This document shows positions 1 through 4,910 of a DNA stretch of 6,377 bases, piece by piece; position 1 is the stretch's first letter; every line of letters starts with the position of its first letter. This DNA comes from Chloroflexia bacterium (GTDB lineage: Bacteria; Chloroflexota; Chloroflexia; Thermomicrobiales; UBA6265): assembly GCA_013696525.1 (NCBI GenBank), contig JACCYK010000532.1, forward strand, positions 1 through 6,377, written 5' to 3'. A program made the translations under genes and the position numbers. The notes below the pieces were generated by a model that worked only from the letters and a program-made list of their open reading frames with translations, ran no database searches and was not told the origin of the DNA.

Positions 1-144
1 CGTGCCCGAGGTGCATCATCCGCGTGTATTCTTATGTCAAATGTAAAAGGCAGAGAATCCTCGAGTATTTTTCAAGCTCGCGCATACGGTAAAATGAGCG
101 TCAGCAGCTGCCGGGTTCGCACGCGAAACAGCGAAGTGATGACG
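1..144 (+). promoter_or_regulatory. AT-richer upstream region of the membrane-protein gene, possible promoter
   Basis: This stretch is clearly richer in A and T than the rest of the window, and its codons in the downstream reading frame mostly end in A or T. I therefore read it as leader rather than coding sequence, although the frame is open from an ATG at 34. TAAAAT at 90-95 resembles a -10 box. No convincing -35 hexamer sits at the right distance; TTCAAG at 71-76 is only 13 bases away. The ATG at 34 has no ribosome binding site close upstream. Both the promoter and the decision to exclude the N-terminal extension are tentative. Confidence 0.25.
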
Positions 145-867
145 ATGATTAGCGACCACATGAGATCCTCTGGCTATACCGCGCCCCAGTCCGCGGGATC
201 ACCGCAACCCTTGCGCCTCCTGTCACGGCTCCGGGCGTCGACCCGCGTTTGGCTTGGCATTGAAACGGTAGCGGCGGTCCCCATCGAGGAGACGACCGAA
301 ATCTCGGACGAGAATAAGGATTGGCCAAGTATAGATGTCGTTTTTGAGCAGATCGAAGAAATGGTCAAGACTCAAAACGACCGACTCAAGACCATCGACA
401 CCAAAGCCAACTTTGGACTGGCGGCGGCAACACTCTTGACCGCCGGTGTGACTGGTCTTGGGCGAGCGCTCGCCGACTCAGGGCAGCGAGTCGCCGCATC
501 AGGAAGGGATGTTGCCCTACCCCACTGGCCGGTGTTTGGGGGAGAAGTGCCCGTCAATTCGATAACAGACGGGGTCACGATAATCTCGCTCGTCATGTAT
601 GCGCTGATCGCCCTCAGCACGTACCTCGCCTACCGCATTCGGACCTATCGAGAAGTGGCGAATCCCAAACGATTGATGGACGTGTATCTCTACAAGGAGC
701 CAGCCTACACCAAAGCTGCCATCGCCAACCAGCGCGCGAAAAACTTCGGCAGCAACGAAGCGAAGATCAACGATAAGGCGACCTGGGTTAATCGTGCCAT
801 GATTCTCCTCGTCGGCGAAGCGGCCCTCCTCGTTGTGATCGCAATCGTCCAAGTCGCGTGGCTTTAG
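145..867 (+). CDS. three-helix membrane protein, PycTM/SLATT-like (tentative)
   Basis: Numbered from the ATG at 145, this is a 240-residue protein. A polar N-terminal region of about 60 residues is followed by an amphipathic stretch (VFEQIEEMVKTQNDRLKTID) ending in a D-T-K-A motif at residues 85-88. Hydrophobic helices follow at about 90-109, 143-164 and 217-239, with a charged loop of about 50 residues between the last two. An acidic or polar segment before a D-x-K-A motif, then spaced helices and a final helix preceded by N...K, is the layout I associate with DUF5706/PycTM and SLATT membrane effectors of nucleotide-signalled immunity. This is resemblance by eye, not a database match, and no cyclase or nucleotidyltransferase gene is visible nearby. 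The start at 145 is chosen because GAAG lies 8 bases upstream; ATGs at 34, 94, 139 and 160 are in frame. The stop lies 16 bases before the next small gene, so cotranscription is likely. Base composition is less GC-rich than in the genes after position 2,000, which may indicate transfer. Confidence 0.65.
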   Translation: MISDHMRSSGYTAPQSAGSPQPLRLLSRLRASTRVWLGIETVAAVPIEETTEISDENKDWPSIDVVFEQIEEMVKTQNDRLKTIDTKANFGLAAATLLTAGVTGLGRALADSGQRVAASGRDVALPHWPVFGGEVPVNSITDGVTIISLVMYALIALSTYLAYRIRTYREVANPKRLMDVYLYKEPAYTKAAIANQRAKNFGSNEAKINDKATWVNRAMILLVGEAALLVVIAIVQVAWL

Positions 868-883
868 GAGAGCGCGGACGAGC

Positions 884-1072
884 ATGGGCAGTGCTGGTGA
901 GAAGAAACCACCGCCCGATGATGACGACCTTTCCCGGAACGTTAAAAGGCGCATCCCTACTCCCTCACGCCGGCACGAGAAGGAGCGCGAAGAAGGAAGT
1001 TCATCTGACGAACAATCCCGGAAACACGAGGACGCCGACCGACACCAGGATTCACGCGAGCAAGACGACTAG
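884..1072 (+). CDS. small disordered charged protein with EKKPPPDDD motif
   Basis: This 62-residue protein has no hydrophobic core: almost every residue after position 20 is charged or polar (R, K, H, E, D, Q, S), so it is probably intrinsically disordered. Residues 6-17 read EKKPPPDDDDLS and match residues 6-17 of the next gene (EKKPPPDDDELS). The codons differ mainly at third positions, which supports this frame over an overlapping one that opens at a GTG at 858. AGGAG at 866-870, overlapping the upstream stop, is a somewhat distant ribosome binding site (13-base spacer). The gene follows the membrane protein by 16 bases and is probably cotranscribed. I know no family for it. It could be a degenerate copy of the downstream gene, because a TNNP string similar to that gene's appears in the alternative frame near 1008-1019. 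Confidence 0.6.
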   Translation: MGSAGEKKPPPDDDDLSRNVKRRIPTPSRRHEKEREEGSSSDEQSRKHEDADRHQDSREQDD

Positions 1073-1076
1073 GCAA

Positions 1077-1088
1077 AAGCCGCGGCTT
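1077..1088. repeat. 12-bp perfect palindrome AAGCCGCGGCTT
   Basis: A perfect 12-base palindrome begins 4 bases after the stop codon of the upstream small gene. It could be an operator half-site pair, or a short hairpin with a CGCG loop. There is no T-run after it, so an intrinsic terminator is unlikely. Function is unknown. Confidence 0.4.
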
Positions 1089-1096
1089 GCAAGTCA

Positions 1097-1139
1097 CCTC
1101 TCCGTTCCCGGCCGAACAGGCGGCATCGCTCCGGAGAGG
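1097..1139 (+). promoter_or_regulatory. 8-bp inverted repeat covering a possible ribosome binding site
   Basis: CCTCTCCG at 1097-1104 is the exact reverse complement of CGGAGAGG at 1132-1139, with a 27-base loop between them. The right arm contains GGAGAGG, a good Shine-Dalgarno candidate 11 bases before the ATG at 1151, so folding would hide it. A second purine-rich stretch, GAGGCGGG at 1143-1150, abuts the start codon and would stay free. Translational control of the downstream gene is inference. Confidence 0.35.
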
Positions 1140-1150
1140 CGCGAGGCGGG

Positions 1151-1426
1151 ATGAGCGACAAGGACGAGAAGAAACCGCCTCCCGACGACGATGAGCTCTC
1201 GATCGAGATCAAACAGCTGCTCCTGATGCTGTCTGGCAACGACGCCACCATGACAAATAACCCGCGTGATCTCCTCAGCGATGACGTGCGGAAAGCTGCA
1301 ATCCGGCGATTCAAGGATATGAGCCCTGGCGACCGGATAGCTCTGCTGCAGCAGCTCCGGGACATTGAGCCCGAGCACCGCCCCACCTTCATCCGTGAGA
1401 CCGTGACGAAACGCCAACGGCCCTAA
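1151..1426 (+). CDS. small soluble helical protein with EKKPPPDDD motif
   Basis: This 91-residue protein starts MSDKDEKKPPPDDDELS, sharing the EKKPPPDDDxLS block with the small gene 78 bases upstream. The block is followed by a helical stretch (IEIKQLLLMLSG), a linker containing TNNP, and a C-terminal region of about 50 residues (residues 35-83). That region reads like two or three amphipathic helices with many paired charges. There is no signal peptide or membrane segment, so it is probably cytosolic. I do not recognise a family. The start is supported by GAGGCGGG directly upstream and by alignment of the shared N-terminus. It is the last gene of the plus-strand cassette and converges on the DUF1622 gene, with 134 bases between the stops and no obvious terminator. 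The shared N-terminal block suggests a docking motif that lets both small proteins bind the same partner, possibly the upstream membrane protein; that is inference. Confidence 0.75.
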   Translation: MSDKDEKKPPPDDDELSIEIKQLLLMLSGNDATMTNNPRDLLSDDVRKAAIRRFKDMSPGDRIALLQQLRDIEPEHRPTFIRETVTKRQRP

Positions 1427-1540
1427 TCCGCCTCAGCGTTCACTCGTCGGAGCCTGACGGCAGCGGTTCGGTGGTCCCCATCGCCACGTCCTCGACCGGT
1501 TCACGCATCCCCGCTCGGATGTGTGGGAACGAAATCTCGG

Positions 1541-1582
1541 GTCGACTCACTTCTTACGACCTACGACTCGCGACTTACGACT
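1541..1582. repeat. degenerate 7-bp tandem repeat (about six units, NNCGACT)
   Basis: Read in steps of seven from 1541, the units are GTCGACT, CACTTCT, TACGACC, TACGACT, CGCGACT and TACGACT. The last four fit the consensus well and the first two are decayed. Heptamer tandem repeats of this size are known in other bacteria, such as the STRR sequences of cyanobacteria. The array overlaps the 3' end of the minus-strand DUF1622 gene, encoding its last six residues and stop. The rest of the gap, 1427-1540, shows nothing I can name. Confidence 0.6.
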
Positions 1583-1917
1583 CGTTGCCACGGCCAGCGG
1601 CCCTCGATTTCCAATTGCAATGAGAAGCTGAGGACCGTGCGGATGCCGACGATCGCGGCCAGGACGCCGACATTGCCAAGCGTCGGCGCGATCGCCACGG
1701 TGCGGATGATGTCCCCGGCCACCAGGAACTCGAGGCCGAGCAAGATCGCCTGGGCCAGGCCGATCCGGTACGTCTTGTACATCACGACGCCGTCGATCCG
1801 TTGCTGGAGCTGGGCGACGAACCGCACCGTGGCCGTCAGCGCCCCGATCACGATGATGGCGACGCCAAGGGCCTCCATCACCCGCCCCGCCAGCTCAACC
1901 ACGTCCGTGAAGTTCAT
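1561..1917 (-). CDS. DUF1622 family membrane protein
   Basis: This 118-residue protein has three hydrophobic segments at about residues 14-36, 52-75 and 80-100. It carries the hallmark strings of DUF1622: a Y-K-T-Y-R-I-G motif (47-53), then AILLGLEFLVAGDIIRTV (57-74), PTL (78-80), IRTVLSFSLQLEIEGRWPW (92-110). Members are small integral membrane proteins with no established function. I chose the ATG at 1917 because AGGGGA lies just before it (3-base spacer) and the family typically begins at this point (MNFTDVVELAGRVMEALGV). An in-frame ATG at 1929 would add four residues. The protein should end soon after GRWPWQ; here the final VVSRES and the stop are supplied by a heptamer tandem repeat, so the natural tail was probably replaced. 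It is transcribed divergently from the metallopeptidase gene. Confidence 0.9.
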   Translation of the reverse strand: MNFTDVVELAGRVMEALGVAIIVIGALTATVRFVAQLQQRIDGVVMYKTYRIGLAQAILLGLEFLVAGDIIRTVAIAPTLGNVGVLAAIVGIRTVLSFSLQLEIEGRWPWQRVVSRES

Positions 1918-2060
1918 GTGTCCCCTCATCCGCCACGCCTAGCTGAGCCTCGATCTTCATGTGCTCGCCCCGGTATCGTATCCTGCCATATCCGGAACCG
2001 GCCGTTGGCCGCGACCGGACGTTTCACCAACCCGCGTTGCCGGCGCCCGGCGGAGGACGC
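1918..2060. promoter_or_regulatory. divergent intergenic region, weak promoter candidates
   Basis: About 140 bases separate the divergent DUF1622 and metallopeptidase genes, so promoters for both should lie here. On the plus strand the best pairing I can see is TTCATG (1956-1961) and TATCCT (1979-1984) with a 17-base spacer, which is only a weak match to a sigma-70 type promoter. No minus-strand promoter stands out. GGAGG at 2052-2056 is the ribosome binding site of the metallopeptidase gene. A plus-strand frame is open from an ATG at 1959 but lacks the expected family start. Confidence 0.25.
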
Positions 2061-3293
2061 ATGTCAGGAGATCCAGTCCCACTCGACCCCATCGCGCACG
2101 AGTACGTCACCCTGGCGTTCGGGATCGACCGGCTCGTTCCCGGCTTTGTCGATGCCTACGTCGGTCCGCCCGAGGTGAAAGCGGACGCGCTCGCCGGCGA
2201 CGCGCCCGAGCCTCGCATCCTCATGGATCAGATCCAGAGCCTGCTGATCCGGGTGGCCGATGCCGATATCGTGGGTAGCCGGGTCGGGTATCTGGCCGCG
2301 CAGCTTGAAGCGATGTTGACAATCTGCCGCGGCCTGACCGGGGAGAGCATCGCCTACCCGGACGAAGTTCGTCATCTGTTCGACGTCGATGCCGAGCGCA
2401 CACCCGAGGCGACGCTTCAGGTCGCGATCACCGAACTCGACGCCATCCTGCCCGGCACGGGAGCGGTCCCGGACCGGATGGTCGCCTGGCGGCAACAATT
2501 TCAGATCAGCCCAGAGACCGCACTGAGGTTAATCGCGATCATTCAGCCGGAGATCCGTCAACGCACGCTGGCGTTCGTTGAGCTGCCGGAAGGCGAGGCA
2601 ATTGAGTACCGGTTCGTTCAAGATCGTCCTTGGGGCGGATACAACTGGTATTTCGGCAATGGGCAGTCGCGGGTCGAGCTGAACACCGACCTGCCGATCG
2701 AGGCGAACAAGCTGACCGATCTCCTCTGCCATGAGGGGTATCCCGGACACCACACCGAGCACACCCTGAAGGAACGGCTATACCTTGATCATGGCTTTGG
2801 CGAGCACGCGATCCAGTTGATTAACACGCCGGCGTGCATCATTTCCGAGGGGGTCGCGACGCTGGCCGAGGAGATCCTGTTCGGGCCAAAAGGGGCGATC
2901 TCCTTCCGCCAGGAACGGGTGTACCCGGAGGCGAACATATCGGTAGACCCTGTCATCGAAACGCGGGTTGCCGCGGCGACAGGCGCCCTGCGCGGCGTGG
3001 CGGGCAACGCGGCGCTAATGCTTCACGCCGAGGGGCGGGCGGCGCCGGAAGTGCTTGGCTATCTCACCGGGTTTGGCTTGATGTCCGAGGCGAACGCCCG
3101 GAAGCGCCTAGAGTTCATCAGCGATCCTCTCTGGCGGGCCTACATCTTCACCTACCACGCGGGGTATGATCTCCTCCGATCCTGGCTGGACACCGGGCCG
3201 GCGGCTGAACGGCAGTCGCGATTCCGCGTGTTGCTGACAGAACAGGTCTATCCGTCGCTCATCATGCGCTGGCTGGCCGAGGCCAGCCGGTAA
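2061..3293 (+). CDS. DUF885-type putative zinc metallopeptidase, short form
   Basis: This 410-residue soluble protein carries HEGYPGHHTEH starting at residue 224, the HE-x-x-PGHH signature of the DUF885 family, which is related to zinc peptidases. The likely metal and catalytic residues are H224, E225 and H230 (or H231), with E263 in IISEGVATLAEE as a plausible third ligand. The spacing differs from classical HExxH because the second histidine comes one turn later, which is normal for this family. The preceding FNGQSRVELNTDLP-type region (about 195-210) and DRPWGGYNWYFG (about 187-198) resemble the substrate-binding face of relatives. Many DUF885 proteins are about 550-600 residues with a signal peptide; this one is shorter and has none, so it is probably cytoplasmic. 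The start at 2061 is chosen for GGAGG 4 bases upstream and because MSGDPVPLDPIAHEYVTLAFGIDRLVPG looks like the family N-terminus. The substrate is unknown. It appears monocistronic, or leads the YtxH pair across a 105-base gap. Confidence 0.85.
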   Translation: MSGDPVPLDPIAHEYVTLAFGIDRLVPGFVDAYVGPPEVKADALAGDAPEPRILMDQIQSLLIRVADADIVGSRVGYLAAQLEAMLTICRGLTGESIAYPDEVRHLFDVDAERTPEATLQVAITELDAILPGTGAVPDRMVAWRQQFQISPETALRLIAIIQPEIRQRTLAFVELPEGEAIEYRFVQDRPWGGYNWYFGNGQSRVELNTDLPIEANKLTDLLCHEGYPGHHTEHTLKERLYLDHGFGEHAIQLINTPACIISEGVATLAEEILFGPKGAISFRQERVYPEANISVDPVIETRVAAATGALRGVAGNAALMLHAEGRAAPEVLGYLTGFGLMSEANARKRLEFISDPLWRAYIFTYHAGYDLLRSWLDTGPAAERQSRFRVLLTEQVYPSLIMRWLAEASR

Positions 3294-3308
3294 ACCCGCG
3301 GACGAAAG

Positions 3309-3327
3309 TGGCACCATACTTGATAAT
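3309..3327 (+). promoter_or_regulatory. candidate promoter for the YtxH-like genes
   Basis: An AT-rich island in a GC-rich gap contains GATAAT at 3322-3327, one mismatch from a -10 box, but no good -35 box 17 bases upstream. The same stretch, TGGCACCATACTTGAT (3309-3324), resembles the sigma-54 pattern TGGCACGNNNNTTGCW with two mismatches, one of them in the important -12 GC. Either reading is weak, but its position about 75 bases before the next start suits a promoter. Confidence 0.35.
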
Positions 3328-3355
3328 AAGGGCCGTGATCGCGCGGGCCGGGCAC

Positions 3356-3370
3356 GCGGTCAACGACCGC
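3356..3370 (+). other. 6-bp GC-rich hairpin in the leader of the YtxH gene
   Basis: GCGGTC at 3356-3361 and GACCGC at 3365-3370 form a perfect stem with an AAC loop. There is no T-run after it, so it is not a typical intrinsic terminator for the metallopeptidase gene. It may stabilise or attenuate the leader of the downstream gene. Confidence 0.25.
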
Positions 3371-3398
3371 CGAAGCGCGGGCTGGGAAGGAAGAGGAT

Positions 3399-3719
3399 GT
3401 GGTGAACGAGCGGCACGACGTTGCCTTCCTGGTGGGCGCCGTCCTGGGATCGATGGCGGGAGCCGCCTACGGTCTGTATAACGCCCCCCAAGCCGGCTGG
3501 CGAACGCGGGCCGATCTCGCGGGGGCGGTCGAGGAGATTGGCGATCGAGTCGCTCACCGGGTCGCGATCGTAGTCACGGAGTTCCGGCAGGTGATCGGGG
3601 ACGATGTGCCGGAGCCAATCTCGACCGACGCCCGGTATTTTCCAAGGTCTGGAGCCAGTGTTCGGCATCGCGCGGACGTTGACGGCCCGCTACCAATTGA
3701 AGGAGTCACCACGCTATGA
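3399..3719 (+). CDS. YtxH-like small membrane-anchored protein
   Basis: This protein of about 106 residues has one N-terminal membrane segment, FLVGAVLGSMAGAAYGLYNAP (10-30), followed at once by QAGWRTRADL. That is the glycine-rich helix plus AP-x-x-G-x-x-TR pattern of the YtxH family (PF12732), named after a Bacillus subtilis general stress protein. Such proteins are anchored in the inner membrane by the helix, with a charged cytoplasmic tail. Residues 40-70 (AGAVEEIGDRVAHRVAIVVTEFRQVIG) look amphipathic; the last 35 residues are low in structure. The start is one of two adjacent GTG codons (3399 or 3402), after AGGAAGAGG at 3388-3396; 3402 has the better 5-base spacing. The stop overlaps the next start as ATGA, so translation of the two is probably coupled. 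The biochemical function of YtxH proteins is poorly known. Confidence 0.8.
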   Translation: MVNERHDVAFLVGAVLGSMAGAAYGLYNAPQAGWRTRADLAGAVEEIGDRVAHRVAIVVTEFRQVIGDDVPEPISTDARYFPRSGASVRHRADVDGPLPIEGVTTL

Positions 3720-3850
3720 TCGGTCGAGCCAGAACCGCCCTGAAATTCTTCGTCTACGGGCTTGTCGTCGGCATCTTGTTCGCGCCCCGGAGCGGCGAGG
3801 AGACGCGGGCCCGCTTGACGACCTGGGCCGAGGAGCTCTTCAAGGGGTAG
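3716..3850 (+). CDS. minimal 44-residue YtxH-like protein
   Basis: This very short gene encodes a product with a short hydrophobic segment (FFVYGLVVGILFAP, residues 11-24) followed by RSGEETRARL. The string GILFAPRSGEETR (19-31) is a near-textbook YtxH motif, so the gene is real despite its size. AAGGAG at 3700-3705 sits 10 bases before the ATG, and the start overlaps the preceding YtxH-like stop (ATGA), indicating translational coupling. It consists of little more than the membrane anchor and one short amphipathic helix (TTWAEELFKG). It may pair with the longer neighbour in the membrane, or be a trimmed duplicate of it. The rhomboid gene follows 67 bases downstream and could be in the same transcript. 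Confidence 0.8.
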   Translation: MIGRARTALKFFVYGLVVGILFAPRSGEETRARLTTWAEELFKG

Positions 3851-3917
3851 GCGGCCGGATCACCGATCGCTAGATCGCGGGCAGCCGGCGCCAGGACTCG
3901 GGGGAAAGGGCGGACTC

Positions 3918-4634
3918 GTGCTTCCAATTGGCGACGAGCACAATGGGCGAGTCCGGACGCCGTTTGTCACGTACGTCCTGATCGCGATTAACGTCCTGAT
4001 CTTCCTCTATCAAATCACGTTATCGGACCGATCCTTAACGGACTTCATCTTCCGCTGGGGCGCGATCCCGGACCAAATCTCGCGGGGACAAGATCTCTAT
4101 GGGCTGCTCTCCTCCATGTTCCTCCACGGCGGCTGGATGCACATCATTGGCAACATGCTCTTCCTCTTCGTCTTCGGCGACAATGTCGAGGACGCAATGG
4201 GGCACGTTCGCTTTCTCGTTTTCTACCTGCTCTGCGGGCTGGCGGCCGGCGGCGCCCAAGTCCTCATCGACCCCGCCAGCCAGATCCCGCTCGTGGGCGC
4301 CAGCGGCGCGATCTCCGGCGTCCTCGGCGCCTACATCGTGCTCTTCCCCCACGGCCGGATTCGGACCCTGATCTTCCTTGGCTACTTTGTCACGGTGATG
4401 CTGATCCCCGCCTGGGTCCAGATCGGCGTCTGGATCGTGTTGCAGCTCCTGAACGGCTTCCTCTCCCTCGGGGTCCAAACCGAAGAGACCGGCGGCGTCG
4501 CCTTTTGGGCCCATGTCGGCGGGTTTGTCGCTGGCGCCGCGCTCGTCTTCCTGTTCAAGGACCAATCCTCCGTCGATCGGCAGCGGGCGGCCCGATCTGG
4601 TGGCCGCGCCTGGGAACGGGTCAGCCTCCGCTAG
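3918..4634 (+). CDS. rhomboid family intramembrane serine protease
   Basis: This 238-residue integral membrane protein has six hydrophobic segments spread over residues 15-215. The rhomboid signatures are present: LHGGWMHIIGNM (69-80), with the H75-x-x-x-N79 pair that stabilises the oxyanion; GASGAISG (127-134), with the catalytic serine S129; and AHVGGFVAG (198-206), with the catalytic histidine H199. It should cleave single-pass membrane proteins within or near the membrane. The start is the GTG at 3918, preceded by GGGGAAAGG at 3901-3909 with an 8-base spacer; the product begins MLPIGDEHNGRVRTPFVTYVLIAINV, typical of bacterial rhomboids of this subgroup. The short C-terminal tail is polar and arginine-rich. 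Substrates cannot be read from the sequence; the single-helix YtxH-like proteins encoded just upstream are possible candidates only by proximity. Confidence 0.95.
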   Translation: MLPIGDEHNGRVRTPFVTYVLIAINVLIFLYQITLSDRSLTDFIFRWGAIPDQISRGQDLYGLLSSMFLHGGWMHIIGNMLFLFVFGDNVEDAMGHVRFLVFYLLCGLAAGGAQVLIDPASQIPLVGASGAISGVLGAYIVLFPHGRIRTLIFLGYFVTVMLIPAWVQIGVWIVLQLLNGFLSLGVQTEETGGVAFWAHVGGFVAGAALVFLFKDQSSVDRQRAARSGGRAWERVSLR

Positions 4635-4647
4635 CGGGCATCCCGCT
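4633..4647 (+). terminator. short GC hairpin at the rhomboid stop codon, possible weak terminator
   Basis: AGCGGG (4633-4638) and CCCGCT (4642-4647) form a perfect 6-bp stem with a CAT loop, overlapping the TAG at 4632-4634. No U-tract follows, although TTTCTC begins 13 bases later. It may only partially separate the rhomboid gene from the 76-residue gene. Confidence 0.25.
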
Positions 4648-4672
4648 CGCTCAGAAAGGATTTCTCCCCAAG

Positions 4673-4903
4673 ATGTCTCAATTCTTCCGCTTGCAGGTTG
4701 ATACCGACGAGCTGGTAACGGCGATGTATGACTTCGTCACCGACCCCCATCCATCCCGCAACGAGCGCCCGATCATCCAGGAGCTGAGCGATATTCACCC
4801 TGAGTCGATTGACGTCCTGGAGTCGATGCTGCTCGACGGCACCGAAGAACGCCGCGACGTCGCCGCCTACGTCGACCTCGTGTTCGCCAGCGCCCGGCCC
4901 TAA
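4673..4903 (+). CDS. small hypothetical acidic protein
   Basis: This 76-residue acidic protein (many D and E, few K) has no membrane segment or signal peptide. The sequence looks helical: residues 10-24 (DTDELVTAMYDFVTD), 32-54 (RPIIQELSDIHPESIDVLESMLL) and 58-74 (EERRDVAAYVDLVFASA). I do not recognise a family. AGAAAGGA at 4653-4660 lies 12 bases before the ATG. The same frame stays open upstream to 4505, but that part overlaps the rhomboid gene and lacks coding character, so the ATG at 4673 is preferred. It follows the rhomboid by 38 bases and converges on smc with 7 bases between the stops, leaving no room for a conventional terminator. Confidence 0.7.
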   Translation: MSQFFRLQVDTDELVTAMYDFVTDPHPSRNERPIIQELSDIHPESIDVLESMLLDGTEERRDVAAYVDLVFASARP

Positions 4904-4910
4904 TGCCTAC

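Noticed and set aside
858..1154. 98-residue plus-strand frame starting at a GTG overlapping the membrane protein
   Set aside because: The frame at 884 carries the EKKPPPDDD block shared with the next gene, with third-position codon differences. The 858 frame has no recognisable features.
517..1417. Minus-strand open frames containing SSSSGGGFFS-like strings near both small genes
   Set aside because: These are the antisense readings of the EKKPPPDDD codons on the plus strand, so the apparent shared motif is a shadow.
1523..2278. Plus-strand open frames across the DUF1622 gene and the metallopeptidase start
   Set aside because: They lie opposite or out of frame with well-supported genes and have arginine/proline/serine-rich compositions typical of GC-rich shadows.
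3604..3873. 89-residue plus-strand frame overlapping both YtxH-like genes
   Set aside because: It shows no family features, while the overlapped frames carry the YtxH motifs and a good ribosome binding site.
3865..3878. Small CGATC-GCTA-GATCG hairpin between the YtxH pair and the rhomboid gene
   Set aside because: The stem is only five base pairs with no T-run, which is easily expected by chance.
4035..4565. 176-residue minus-strand frame opposite the rhomboid gene
   Set aside because: It is a highly charged antisense shadow. The plus strand encodes an intact rhomboid with catalytic residues.
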